A stretch of 49,150 nt of DNA from an uncultured Bacteroidales bacterium (GTDB taxonomy: Bacteria > Bacteroidota > Bacteroidia > Bacteroidales > UBA932), in assembly GCA_900318955.1 (NCBI GenBank), contig ONMJ01000014.1, positions 1 through 49,150 on the forward strand. The letters are read 5' to 3'. The notes beneath the pieces are model-generated. The model made no database searches. It had not been told where the DNA came from and worked only from the letters and a program-made list of their open reading frames with translations. The translations under genes were made by a program, and so were the position numbers. Of this stretch, positions 34,001 to 43,213 are shown in pieces. Positions within the stretch are counted from its first letter, which is position 1; each line of letters starts with the position of its first letter.

Positions 34001-36267
34001 ATCTGAATATCTATTGATGCCTTGAATATCTTACCGTTGAACATGAACGGTGACTCGTAATCATCATTGACAGGGACTCCCCACTGGCGGCCGACCTGGA
34101 TGGCGTTGGACCTTCCCGGAGCATTAATCTTTGTTGAAAACTCTTTAGACCCTACCATGACATCATCAATATAGAGACTTATCGTCGATTTCTTCCCCTT
34201 ATGGTCCGCTACTACCTTGACGACGCACTCTCCGGAAGGCAGAGGGCGGTCTGCAACCAGTTTCTCCCCGGTAGAAGAGCCGTACACCAGTTTGCCATCG
34301 AGGACATAAAGGGCATATTCCTTTTGGGAAATAAGGACACCGGAAGTACCGGGCTTATCAATATAGACAGTCAGCGTATAAGGCCTTCCGCCGGTCCCTT
34401 CGAAGAAAGGATACTCGCCGAAGTCGCGGGCGCCGACAAAAATGTCATAGTGAGGCCTCAGCTTTGAAGGATAGTCAGGATCTATGTTGACCTTTCCGTT
34501 TTTGAGAGGATAGATATTGTGCTTCCAGGCATAATCGTCGAACTCCTTGAGCATCTCATTGACCTTGGCAGGATACTTCGCTGCGAGGTCTTTAGACTCG
34601 TTGAAATCCTTCTTGAGATTGTACAGATGAACTCCCGTATCCGGATAAATACCGGCCCTGAGACCATTCACTGCCCCATTCGGGAACTGGACCTTCCATC
34701 CATCCTTGTAGAGGGCATAAGAGGAGTTGAGTTCATAGTACTGGAACGTCTTGCGGTCCTTGACGTTATTGTCTTTGGATGTCACGGCATAGGCAAAACT
34801 TGTCCCTGAAATCTCTGTCTGGGGATAGCCGTCAATCACTTGAGGGACAGTCGAGCCGGTCAGTTCAACAGTAGTCGGAAGAATGTCGGTACAGTGGGTA
34901 TACTGGGTACGGATGCCGCCCTTATCGACAATCCCTTTCGGATAAAATACAATCAGGCCGTCATGGGTACCGCCCTCATAATCAGGCCATTTTTTGTAAT
35001 AGCGGAACGGGGTGTTGCATGCCTGGGCCCAACCGGCAGGATAGAAAGGCAATGTCCTCTCGTCGCCGTAGTGGTCGTATTTTTTGAGCTCTTCCTCAAT
35101 GTAAGCCTTGTTCTTTTCAGGAGTAGAGTTCATCAACCCCGTACTGTCGCCTTCGCCGGAAGCGCCATTATCACCGAGAACTACTATTACAAGAGTATTA
35201 TCGAGCTCCCCGATTCTCCGGATGAAGTCGATTATCCTCCCGATGTGGTAATCCGCCTCGCCCATGAATCCTGCAAAGACCTCCATCTGTCTGGAGAAAA
35301 GCTTCTTTTCATCATCGCTCAGGGAGTCCCATGCAGGTACATCTTTGTTGACTATCGCCAACTCAGTCCCCTTAGGGACCACTCCCATTTCAATCTGCCG
35401 CTTCAGGACTTTCTTCGAATACTCATCCCAACCTGAATCAAAGCAGCCATGGTACTTATCTATCCACTCCTTGGTCACATGGAAGGGCCTGTGAGTCGTT
35501 CCTGTTGCAAAATAGAGGAAGAACGGCTGATCAGGAGCAGCGCTCTTCTGGTCGGCGATATAGTTGATAGCCTCGTCTGCAAAGCGCTCGACAACGACCT
35601 GGCCAGGCTCATTGTCAGGAACCCTATGGGTATCGCGGTACAAAATAGGATGCCACTGATCCTCTCCTCCGGAAGCCGGATTGAAACCGAAATAGTGGTC
35701 AAATCCCCTTGAAAGCGGCCAACGGTTGAAAGGACCCGCATTAGATGCATTATCAAACGGAGTACCGTTGTACTTGCCAACGCAGAAGGTGGCATAACCG
35801 TTCTCGCTGAGAATTTCGGCTATAGTGCCGTTTTCCATCGGCATATAGGTATCATATCCCGGAGCTCCGTACTGGTCATCGTTGAAACGGCCGGTATGGT
35901 TGTCGTGATGGTTCCTTCCGGTAAGGAGACAAGCCCTCGTGGCAGCGCTGATAGCGGCAGAGTGGTAATTATTGAATGTCAATCCATTCTGTGCCAGATA
36001 ATCGAACGTCGGAGTCTCTACCAGACCTCCGAAAGCCGAACTGACGCCAAATCCGGTATCATCCAGGACTATCCATACAACATTTGGCGAACCCGGTTTT
36101 GCCTTGGGATTGTGGAGCGGATAAGCTGTCTTTGTCTCACCTACCGTCCTGCCGATATGACCGGTGAATTCCGGGGTCGGACTATACTGGGCTTTCGCCG
36201 GGGAAGATGCCAAAAAAGCGCCGCCTGCAGCCAGACCAGTAAGAATCATTGCTTTCCTGTTTGCCAT
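33997..36267 (-). CDS. Exported arylsulfatase, serine-type active site
   Basis: A 756-residue sulfatase with a signal peptide (1-27, ending PAKAQ). The metal site is VWIVLDDTGFG (Asp69, Asp70) and VLGDNGASGEGD. The active-site motif reads SAATRACLLTGR with Ser107; the usual form is C/S-x-P-x-R, and here Pro is replaced by Ala109. A serine would need an anaerobic radical-SAM maturase to become formylglycine; no such gene is in the window. Residues about 620-756 resemble a LamG/concanavalin-like domain. It is the first gene of the run with aroB and overlaps it by four bases. The natural substrate is unknown. Confidence 0.88.
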   Translation of the reverse strand: MANRKAMILTGLAAGGAFLASSPAKAQYSPTPEFTGHIGRTVGETKTAYPLHNPKAKPGSPNVVWIVLDDTGFGVSSAFGGLVETPTFDYLAQNGLTFNNYHSAAISAATRACLLTGRNHHDNHTGRFNDDQYGAPGYDTYMPMENGTIAEILSENGYATFCVGKYNGTPFDNASNAGPFNRWPLSRGFDHYFGFNPASGGEDQWHPILYRDTHRVPDNEPGQVVVERFADEAINYIADQKSAAPDQPFFLYFATGTTHRPFHVTKEWIDKYHGCFDSGWDEYSKKVLKRQIEMGVVPKGTELAIVNKDVPAWDSLSDDEKKLFSRQMEVFAGFMGEADYHIGRIIDFIRRIGELDNTLVIVVLGDNGASGEGDSTGLMNSTPEKNKAYIEEELKKYDHYGDERTLPFYPAGWAQACNTPFRYYKKWPDYEGGTHDGLIVFYPKGIVDKGGIRTQYTHCTDILPTTVELTGSTVPQVIDGYPQTEISGTSFAYAVTSKDNNVKDRKTFQYYELNSSYALYKDGWKVQFPNGAVNGLRAGIYPDTGVHLYNLKKDFNESKDLAAKYPAKVNEMLKEFDDYAWKHNIYPLKNGKVNIDPDYPSKLRPHYDIFVGARDFGEYPFFEGTGGRPYTLTVYIDKPGTSGVLISQKEYALYVLDGKLVYGSSTGEKLVADRPLPSGECVVKVVADHKGKKSTISLYIDDVMVGSKEFSTKINAPGRSNAIQVGRQWGVPVNDDYESPFMFNGKIFKASIDIQM

Positions 36268-36323
36268 ATTCTCATAATTGGTTATAATCGTTGCAAGTTA
36301 ATAAAAATAATCCGGATTTTTGT

Positions 36324-36340
36324 TAACTTCGCAGAAGTTA
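36324..36340 (+). promoter_or_regulatory. Perfect palindrome ending at the dus start codon
   Basis: TAACTTC-GCA-GAAGTTA is a perfect 7-base inverted repeat with a 3-base spacer. Its last base is the A of the dus ATG. The left arm overlaps a weak -7-like TAACTTCG. The region (36268-36339) is the divergent promoter zone between dus and the sulfatase operon, so it may be an operator for either side or an RNA hairpin covering the start. Confidence 0.45.
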
Positions 36341-37374
36341 TGACTATCGGATCCATCGATCTCGGGAAGCGCCCGGTGCTGCTGGCCCCAATGGAGGACG
36401 TAACCGATGCGTCCTTTAGGATTCTATGTCGGGAATCCGGCGCAGCCATGGTCTATACCGAGTTCATTTCCTCTGACGGACTCATTCGAGACGCCGTAAA
36501 AGCAATAGCCAAGATGAAGACATCCGATGAGGAGGCTCCTATCGGGATTCAGATTTACGGCAATGATCTTGCGGCCATGGTAGATGCGGCAAAGATGGCT
36601 GATAGGGCGGCAGAAATTGCCGGAGGGCACGGAGCAGACCTTGTAGACATCAACTTCGGTTGCCCGGTTTCCAAGATCGCCGGACGCGGTGCGGGTAGCG
36701 GAATGATGAAGGACCCGGACAAGATGGTTGCCATCACAAAAGCCGTTGTGGAAGCGGTAGGAAAGCCCGTTACCGTCAAGACCAGACTCGGGTGGGACGA
36801 CAATTCGAAGATAATAGTAGAGCTCGCGGAGAGGCTTCAGGATGTAGGCATTCAGGCTCTTACTATCCACGGAAGGACAAGGAGCCAGATGTACAAGGGC
36901 GATGCCGACTGGACCTTGATCGGGGAAGTGAAGAATAACCCGAGAATGAAGATTCCAATCATCGGCAATGGAGACATTAATTCCGCGGTCAAGGCCGGGG
37001 AAGCTTTTGATCGGTACGGAGTAGACGGAATCATGGTAGGAAGGGCCTCATTCGGCCATCCATGGATATTCGGTGAGATTCGGCACTATCTCGACACCGG
37101 TGAGGAACTGCCTCCGATGAGCGTCAGAGACAGGGTTGCGCTTGCAAAGCGCCATCTCTCCCTGTCTCTTGATCTGAAAGGTCCGGTGACCGGAGTATAT
37201 GAGATGAGAAGGCATCTCAGCTGCTATTTCAAAGGCCTTCCTGAGTTTAAGGATACCAGGATTCGGCTTGTTACTGAAAAAGATCCTGAAGAGCTTGTAA
37301 GGATACTTGACTACATCGCCGACAGGTGGGGAGAGGCTGAGCTGGAGAATCCGGTCGGCGTCTATGGACTCTGA
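36340..37374 (+). CDS. dusB: tRNA-dihydrouridine synthase (DusB type)
   Basis: A 344-residue FMN enzyme that reduces uridines in the D-loop of tRNA. The family start RPVLLAPMEDVTD is at residue 11, YTEFISSDGL near 39, the catalytic Cys108 in NFGCPVSKIAGRGAG, KTRLGW near 146, and GNGDI plus GIMVGRASFGHPWIF in the FMN-binding half. I chose the ATG at 36340 because longer in-frame starts run back through the antisense of the sulfatase. The assignment to DusB rather than DusA or DusC is from overall likeness and the presence in Bacteroidota of a single DusB. Confidence 0.9.
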   Translation: MTIGSIDLGKRPVLLAPMEDVTDASFRILCRESGAAMVYTEFISSDGLIRDAVKAIAKMKTSDEEAPIGIQIYGNDLAAMVDAAKMADRAAEIAGGHGADLVDINFGCPVSKIAGRGAGSGMMKDPDKMVAITKAVVEAVGKPVTVKTRLGWDDNSKIIVELAERLQDVGIQALTIHGRTRSQMYKGDADWTLIGEVKNNPRMKIPIIGNGDINSAVKAGEAFDRYGVDGIMVGRASFGHPWIFGEIRHYLDTGEELPPMSVRDRVALAKRHLSLSLDLKGPVTGVYEMRRHLSCYFKGLPEFKDTRIRLVTEKDPEELVRILDYIADRWGEAELENPVGVYGL

Positions 37375-37388
37375 AATCTTTCTCCCCC

Positions 37389-38642
37389 ATGCGTTACAAA
37401 TATCTCATACAGACAATTCTGTCGCTTTTTATCTTAGCGACTCTGCCGGAGGTATCCTACGCACAGACCGACACGTCTGCAACTCTTCGATTCAAGGTTG
37501 AAGGAAAGGTTGTAGACAGAGTTTCGGGAAAGGCTTTGGAAGGGGTTGACGTTTCCGCCCCGGATGAAGGATACTACACCGTGACTAATACTGACGGAAA
37601 TTTTTCTTTGAAGTCCGACAAGACTATTTCCCGTTTGACCTTCTCTTTCCCCGGATATTTCTCTTCTACTGTAACCCCCGATGGAAAGAAGATTTCCGTA
37701 AGGCTCACTCCGGTAAAAAACCTTCTGGACGAGGCCGTGGTGATAAGCGGCGATCCCAGAAGAATCATGGAAGAGGCTATCTCCAGGATAGAAACCAACT
37801 ATCCTTCCTCTACGGAGCAGTTTGACTGTTTCTACAGGGAGACCGTCAAAAAAAGGCAGAGGTACATTGACATTTCCGAAGCTGTCACGGTAATGAGAAA
37901 AACTCCGTATATGCTGAGAGATGTATTCAGGGACGCCGTTGTAGTGAAAGTAGGCAGGAGGCTCATAAGTCCCAAGGCCTCAGATACACTAGCCGTCAAA
38001 GTGGTCGGAGGGCCTGTTCAGGGCGTCCTTCTCGATATTGTCAAAAGCGCGGATATGCTTTTGGACCCGAATGAGCTGGACCGTTATCATATGTCTATGC
38101 TCCAGTCTCAGGAGATAGACGGGAGGATGAATTTCGTGATTGAACTTTCCCCATGGATCAATGACAGGCCCTACCCGCTTTACAACGGCATTGTCTATAT
38201 CGACAGGGAGACCTTCGCTTTCAGCAGGTTCGAACTTTCACTCGACATGTCCGACAAGGACAAGGCCACACGGGCAATGCTTGTCAAGAAGCCTCTAGGG
38301 CTGAGATTCAACCCGAAAGAACTCTCCCTTACCATAAGCTACTCCCCGGACCCGGAAGATGGGAAAATGAGGATAAGGTACGTCAGGACAGCTTTCGAGT
38401 TCCGGTGCGATTGGAAAAAGAAGCTTTTCGCCACCAATTTTACGGCCGTCAACGAGATGGTGGTAACACACAAGCAGGCTCCCGGGACGCCTTTTTCCAG
38501 AAGAGAAACATTCCCGGATCATGCTTCCCTCTCGGACAAGATAGGGAAGCTGGAGAATCCTGATTTTTGGAAAGATTATAACATAATTGAACCCTCCGAA
38601 AGCCTTGAAAAGGCCATCGGAAAGCTTAAAAAAGCAGAATAG
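37389..38642 (+). CDS. Exported protein with carboxypeptidase-like regulatory domain
   Basis: A 417-residue protein with a signal peptide (1-25, ending VSYAQ). Residues 33-110 are a CarboxypepD-reg-like beta sandwich (KVEGKVVDRVSGKALEGVDV, TNTDGNFSLK), the plug-like domain common in Bacteroidota surface proteins. The remaining 300 residues are a mixed domain seen in outer-membrane accessory proteins of the DUF5686-like kind, though I do not see the beta-barrel that would complete it. It follows dus by 14 bases and ends one base before the metallophosphatase start, so the three may share a transcript. Function unknown. Confidence 0.75.
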   Translation: MRYKYLIQTILSLFILATLPEVSYAQTDTSATLRFKVEGKVVDRVSGKALEGVDVSAPDEGYYTVTNTDGNFSLKSDKTISRLTFSFPGYFSSTVTPDGKKISVRLTPVKNLLDEAVVISGDPRRIMEEAISRIETNYPSSTEQFDCFYRETVKKRQRYIDISEAVTVMRKTPYMLRDVFRDAVVVKVGRRLISPKASDTLAVKVVGGPVQGVLLDIVKSADMLLDPNELDRYHMSMLQSQEIDGRMNFVIELSPWINDRPYPLYNGIVYIDRETFAFSRFELSLDMSDKDKATRAMLVKKPLGLRFNPKELSLTISYSPDPEDGKMRIRYVRTAFEFRCDWKKKLFATNFTAVNEMVVTHKQAPGTPFSRRETFPDHASLSDKIGKLENPDFWKDYNIIEPSESLEKAIGKLKKAE

Positions 38643-38643
38643 A

Positions 38644-40032
38644 ATGAAAAGAAGGGACTTTTTGAAAAGCACCGCGGTCATCGCTGCCGCTGCCAGCACC
38701 CCCCAGGTGCTGAAGGCATCTACTCTTATCAAGAGTGAAGAGAATGAAAAGAAAGAAGAGGCCGGAGGTCCGCTAATCATATCGGCCCCGATGCTCCAAA
38801 ACTATGCAGAATCTTCTATTGGCGTCGCCTTTGCCGTCAGCGCCCTAGCCAACGGATATGTCCTCTACGGAGAAAAAAGCGACCTTAGCGATGCGAAAAA
38901 AGTCAAGTGCGGAGGATACAGGCTTACTGATATCAGCGACAGGGTCATTCAGGTCCGCCTGACCGGTCTGAAGAGTGCAACCAAATATTACTATAAGATT
39001 GGCGCCGACAGGATAGAGTACGGCGGCGGCTATAAGATGAAAATCCTCTCCAACGAAGAAGATCCGAGAATCTATAGCTTCACCACAGCCGGAAAGAAGG
39101 CTGAAGGCCATTTCTGCGTAATCAACGATACCCACGTCAAATGGGATCCGTTCGGTCGGGCAATTGAAAAAGTCGCCGAGCTATCCCCTTCCTGCGTTAT
39201 TTGGAACGGAGATGCCAGTAACACGGAGGAGACAATCGAAGCCCAGATGAGGATATTCCTCACTCCGGAAATTGACCGCAAAGACTATGCTGCCGAAACT
39301 CCATATCTTTTCTGCCCCGGAAATCATGACTCCAGAGGATGGGCCAACCGCCACCTTGAAAAGGTCTGGATGTACCGTCAGCCGGAGGAAAGGGACTCAC
39401 GAGACTGGGACCTCGGAAGAAACTTCGCCGTCAGAATGGGCGACATCGCCATGATCGGCCTCGACACAGCGGAGGATAAGCTTGACACTAACCCGCGCTT
39501 TGCCGGCCTTTTCAATAGTGGTGCTTATAGGGAAGCCCAGGTAGCTTGGCTTGCAGATGCCCTGAAAAAGAAAGAAATCGCTTCTGCACCGCACCTGGTG
39601 GCCTTCTGCCATATTCCTCTTTTCGACCCCGATCCTAAAGCCAATCCCGGGGACATAGCCCCTGACGACACTGACCCCTTCTACCATACCGACTACGCCG
39701 CTTGGCAGCGGACCTGCGCCGGCCTCTGGTGCCCTCTCCTCGAAAAAGCAGGCTGCAGCCTGATTATCACCGCGCACCAGCATCGCTACCGTTTTGACGC
39801 TCCCGATTCTGACCGCCCCTGGGCGCAGATAGTCGGAGGAGGGCCGAATCTCGGGGTGGCCGGTAAAGGAGATAAACGCCATGAAGATTCCGGTTTATTC
39901 CCGACTGTAATAGAAGGGCTGGTCGAAGAAGGCGGCAAACTTAAAATAAATGTCCACAACCTCCTTACCGGAAAGATCATGGACACATTCACATTCGCTC
40001 CTCGTAAACGACGCAGAAGCCGATTACAGTAG
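38644..40032 (+). CDS. Calcineurin-like metallophosphatase with Tat signal
   Basis: A 462-residue exported phosphatase. MKRRDFLKSTAVIAAAAS is a twin-arginine signal. Residues 45-150 are an Fn3-like N-terminal domain as in purple acid phosphatases. The metal ligands of the catalytic domain are INDTHVKWD, WNGDAS, CPGNHDSRG, FCHIPL and ITAHQHRY, a complete set for a two-metal site. I chose the ATG one base after the previous stop, since it gives the clean Tat signal. The gene end overlaps the convergent DUF4965 gene by nine bases. Substrate unknown; a phosphomonoester scavenger is likely. Confidence 0.9.
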   Translation: MKRRDFLKSTAVIAAAASTPQVLKASTLIKSEENEKKEEAGGPLIISAPMLQNYAESSIGVAFAVSALANGYVLYGEKSDLSDAKKVKCGGYRLTDISDRVIQVRLTGLKSATKYYYKIGADRIEYGGGYKMKILSNEEDPRIYSFTTAGKKAEGHFCVINDTHVKWDPFGRAIEKVAELSPSCVIWNGDASNTEETIEAQMRIFLTPEIDRKDYAAETPYLFCPGNHDSRGWANRHLEKVWMYRQPEERDSRDWDLGRNFAVRMGDIAMIGLDTAEDKLDTNPRFAGLFNSGAYREAQVAWLADALKKKEIASAPHLVAFCHIPLFDPDPKANPGDIAPDDTDPFYHTDYAAWQRTCAGLWCPLLEKAGCSLIITAHQHRYRFDAPDSDRPWAQIVGGGPNLGVAGKGDKRHEDSGLFPTVIEGLVEEGGKLKINVHNLLTGKIMDTFTFAPRKRRRSRLQ

Positions 40033-41937
40033 CGGCATAAAGAGTCCTCCGACGACTGAGCGAGCTTTCATCGCCTGCCATTTCGGTTTGTCTGTCCAGA
40101 CCCAGTCGCCCATAGGGACTCGGTCCGGAGTCTCGTTCTCGAACCTCCAGACGGGCTCCACCAGGGCCTCGAATGTCTCGGGGTCTTTAGCCATAGAGGC
40201 GGACCAGAGAATCCAATCGATCTTGGTATACTCTTTCCTGCTATCAAGAGGAAGTCCGTATTCATTCTGAACTTTCAGATAATAAGACAGCTCAGTCTTT
40301 CGGACAGAATCAGGGAAGATATTGAGATTCAGCACCTTATCCCAAGCGAGGTTGTATTTCTGACTCCATGTGCCTGGACTGTCGAACGTAAGGAGATAGT
40401 GATCCTCCTCGAACGCCTCTTCCTGCCATTTCTCTGCCATGTCCTTAGCCATTGCCAGATATTTCTTCGCAATGTCCTTATATCCCAGCAGAAGAGCAGT
40501 CTTGCCATACGCTGCAAGGGCCAGGATAGCCTTAGCAGAGAGGTTGACATTATGGGCAAGCCTTCCCGCGAAATCATCAGTACAAAGCTGATTGTCAGGA
40601 TTATAACCAAATTGCGACAAGTATTCCGCCCAGGTACTCAGGGTCTCCCAGTGCTTAGCCGCATAGTCCCTGTCACCTCCGAGGATAGCGACTGCTCCCG
40701 TCAGGATAAGCATGTTGCCGGCTTCTTCGACAGGCATGTCGTAAGGGTAGGTCTGGCCATTTGCAATGGGATACGTCCCGACATCATGGGCAGGGAAAGG
40801 CTTTGTCCAGCGACCGCTTTCCGAATACTCGAAAATATGGTTGAGAAGGCCTTTGGCAAGCTCTGGATTATATTTTAAGAAAAGAGGGGCAGACGGATAG
40901 GTAACATCCACTGTACCTATTGATCCATTGCTATTGTTCTCCTTTGAGAACCAGAGGACCTCGCCGGAAGGAGACTGGACCAGCTTATGAGCTGTCACCG
41001 CCTGCCTGTAGGCGACTGCGCAAAGATCGGCATAATGGACCCCTCCCCTCTTTATCGCTTCCTTGCGGAGAGTCTTGTCAAACTCCTCGGAACAGGAGAG
41101 AAGTGCCTGATAATCAGTAGATGCCGCTTCGAATTGCTTTTCGATAGAGGAGAAACTGTCACGGTTCCACCATGGCCTCAGCCATGTCCCGAAATAATCT
41201 ATCGAATAGATATCGTCATATCCGACCATCACCATATCAGCAGCCTCGGAGACCTTGCCAAAATCGCGACGGAAGGCCAAATAATCACGAAAGTCAGCCT
41301 TATTCCATGAAGTTGGAGCTGTAAGATAGGCATAGCCCCAGTTTATCCTGACATCATCCCCTTTCTTGCCAAGGACATTCTGCTGCTCTGTCCCGACAAG
41401 TTGGTATGAAAGTCCATTCTTCTCATAAGAATTGCGCCACACCGGCTCCTCCGGGCTGTCTACGCACCAAAGAGGCGACTCTCCGACAAGAATCGAAACC
41501 TCATGAGCAGCACCGTCTGTAGATGAAATCGAAAAGCTCATATAATTGACCGGCCTCGACAGAAGGTCGAGATCTTCCATGAAAAGAGGTGCCGTAAAGC
41601 GGGCGGAAAGCTCAATCGGGCCGGCCGCAAACGAATAATACGTATTCATAGCCTGCACCTCTGCAGAGAGCTGGGTCGCCGCCTGATTATAAAGAGAGTC
41701 CACTCCCATGAAACGATAATCCACCCCGTCCACAGTAACTACCCCGAGAAGAGGAAAAGGTTTTCCCGTCCAGTGCTCGGTCGCCGAGTCATAAAGATGG
41801 TCCGCCGGGGACCAGGCGTTGGTATAGGGATCAATGGTAACGAGCGGATATGAAGATGGCCTAAGCTCATTTTCAGGAAGTTCCGAAGAGCATCCGGCTA
41901 TAATGAGAAGAAGCGGGAGAAGATATCTATTCTTCAT
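40024..41937 (-). CDS. DUF4965/DUF1793-type glutaminase-like lipoprotein
   Basis: A 637-residue exported protein with lipobox IIAGC (Cys15). The central and C-terminal parts have the alpha-toroid motifs of the GtaA-like glutaminase family: SIGTVDVTYPSAPLFL, HDVGTYPIANGQTYPYDMP and EEAGNMLIL, then NLSAKAILALAAYG. Fungal relatives are secreted glutaminases; Bacteroidota members are more varied and may act on glycans. I chose the start at 41937 because it gives a lipoprotein signal; it overlaps the namZ stop by 11 bases. The end overlaps the metallophosphatase gene on the other strand. Confidence 0.85.
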   Translation of the reverse strand: MKNRYLLPLLLIIAGCSSELPENELRPSSYPLVTIDPYTNAWSPADHLYDSATEHWTGKPFPLLGVVTVDGVDYRFMGVDSLYNQAATQLSAEVQAMNTYYSFAAGPIELSARFTAPLFMEDLDLLSRPVNYMSFSISSTDGAAHEVSILVGESPLWCVDSPEEPVWRNSYEKNGLSYQLVGTEQQNVLGKKGDDVRINWGYAYLTAPTSWNKADFRDYLAFRRDFGKVSEAADMVMVGYDDIYSIDYFGTWLRPWWNRDSFSSIEKQFEAASTDYQALLSCSEEFDKTLRKEAIKRGGVHYADLCAVAYRQAVTAHKLVQSPSGEVLWFSKENNSNGSIGTVDVTYPSAPLFLKYNPELAKGLLNHIFEYSESGRWTKPFPAHDVGTYPIANGQTYPYDMPVEEAGNMLILTGAVAILGGDRDYAAKHWETLSTWAEYLSQFGYNPDNQLCTDDFAGRLAHNVNLSAKAILALAAYGKTALLLGYKDIAKKYLAMAKDMAEKWQEEAFEEDHYLLTFDSPGTWSQKYNLAWDKVLNLNIFPDSVRKTELSYYLKVQNEYGLPLDSRKEYTKIDWILWSASMAKDPETFEALVEPVWRFENETPDRVPMGDWVWTDKPKWQAMKARSVVGGLFMPLL

Positions 41938-43213
41938 AAAGCAGGTATGGTTTTCTTTGAATCTTAAAGGCTTCGACATCGTCTTCCCATTTGGAGCGGA
42001 TTTCCTCCACGGAAGCTCCTATGTCAATCATTTTCCTCACATAATTCCGGCCGGTCAGGAGATTGAAAAAGCGGGTACGGAAGAAGTCATCCCCCATTTT
42101 CAAGTTGCGGCATGCCTCAACAATATAGGTAAGGTCAAACCCGCGGGAGATAATCTCATCATCGGACATTCCTCGAAGATCCCGGCCAAAGCATTTTTGT
42201 CCGAGAAGAGGTGGATTCTGCGCTCCCGGGACGCTCTCCGGAGTAAAGGAAAAATCATAACCCTTCATGTCGGGATGACCGAAAATCTCAAATGGGCTAT
42301 CTGTCCCCCTGCCTAAAGAGACAACCGACCCCTCAAAGAGACAAGTCGACGGGTAAAGATATATTGCCTTCATGTCCTTTAGGTTCGGAGATGGCGCAAG
42401 AATAAGGCTGTACCTTGTCTGGTGGGTATAATTAAGGCATGGAATGACTGTGAGATCACACCTCAGATCAGGGGCGTTTTCATCATTCCACCGGTCTGCA
42501 AGCCAACCTTCGCCATTCATCATAAGTGCGAGTTCCCCGAGGGTCATTCCATGGACTACAGGGATCGGAAGATAGCCGACGCCCGAGCGATAGGTCATAT
42601 CCAGTATCGGTCCGTCCACGTACATGCCGTTGGGATTTGGCCGGTCAAGAACAACCACCTTCTTTCCATGAAGGGCGCATGCCCTTATCATGTGGTACAT
42701 GGTGACGTAGTAGGTATAGAACCGAAGACCGACATCCTGGATATCGACAACAAGGATATCGAATTGATTCATAGCTTCTTCCGAGGGAGAATGGCCACCA
42801 CCTCCATAAAGGGAAAGAATAGGTACTCCGGTAGCTTCATCCACCGAGCTCTCGACCTTGGCTCCAGCATCCGCCTTGCCCCTGAATCCATGCTCCGGAG
42901 AAAAAATTGCAGTCACATCAACCCCCTGCTCCAAAAGAGCATCGAGAATGTGAGGTCCTGTAACCGGCTCCCCAAAAGGCACCAGAGAACGATCCCCTCT
43001 CCCTTTCCATCTCTCGTCGATGCCACCGGAGATGACTTTGTCCCCGACAATGCCTGTCTGATTACTCAATAGAGCCACCCTCTGACCTTTTAGCAGCGGG
43101 AGATATTCATCCGGCCGGTCATCGCCAAGAATAACACGCGGAGCGCTCGAGGCGCATGAAGACAGGGCGACAAAAGCCGCCGCCATAAAAATTAAAATCC
43201 TTCTCATAGCCAT
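41927..43213 (-). CDS. namZ: DUF1343 exo-beta-N-acetylmuramidase (NamZ-like), lipoprotein
   Basis: A 428-residue lipoprotein with lipobox LSSC (Cys20). DUF1343 blocks are ALLSNQTGIV, FSPEHGFRG, FDILVVDIQDVGLRFYTY, VVLDRPNPNG and PSPNLKD. NamZ enzymes (GH171) cut terminal N-acetylmuramic acid from peptidoglycan fragments. Catalytic Glu in SPEHGFRG is in place. It overlaps the phosphatase fusion upstream by 10 bases and the DUF4965 gene by 11, so it is in a tight three-gene operon. The role is probably recycling of muropeptides from self or from other bacteria. Confidence 0.9.
   Translation of the reverse strand: MAMRRILIFMAAAFVALSSCASSAPRVILGDDRPDEYLPLLKGQRVALLSNQTGIVGDKVISGGIDERWKGRGDRSLVPFGEPVTGPHILDALLEQGVDVTAIFSPEHGFRGKADAGAKVESSVDEATGVPILSLYGGGGHSPSEEAMNQFDILVVDIQDVGLRFYTYYVTMYHMIRACALHGKKVVVLDRPNPNGMYVDGPILDMTYRSGVGYLPIPVVHGMTLGELALMMNGEGWLADRWNDENAPDLRCDLTVIPCLNYTHQTRYSLILAPSPNLKDMKAIYLYPSTCLFEGSVVSLGRGTDSPFEIFGHPDMKGYDFSFTPESVPGAQNPPLLGQKCFGRDLRGMSDDEIISRGFDLTYIVEACRNLKMGDDFFRTRFFNLLTGRNYVRKMIDIGASVEEIRSKWEDDVEAFKIQRKPYLLYEE

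Noticed and set aside
35896-36339. Long N-terminal extension of the dus gene
   Set aside because: The extra 148 codons are the antisense of the sulfatase and do not resemble a Dus domain; ATG 36340 gives the usual family start.
41938-41979. Earlier start for the DUF4965 gene
   Set aside because: It would put 14 polar residues before the lipoprotein signal.
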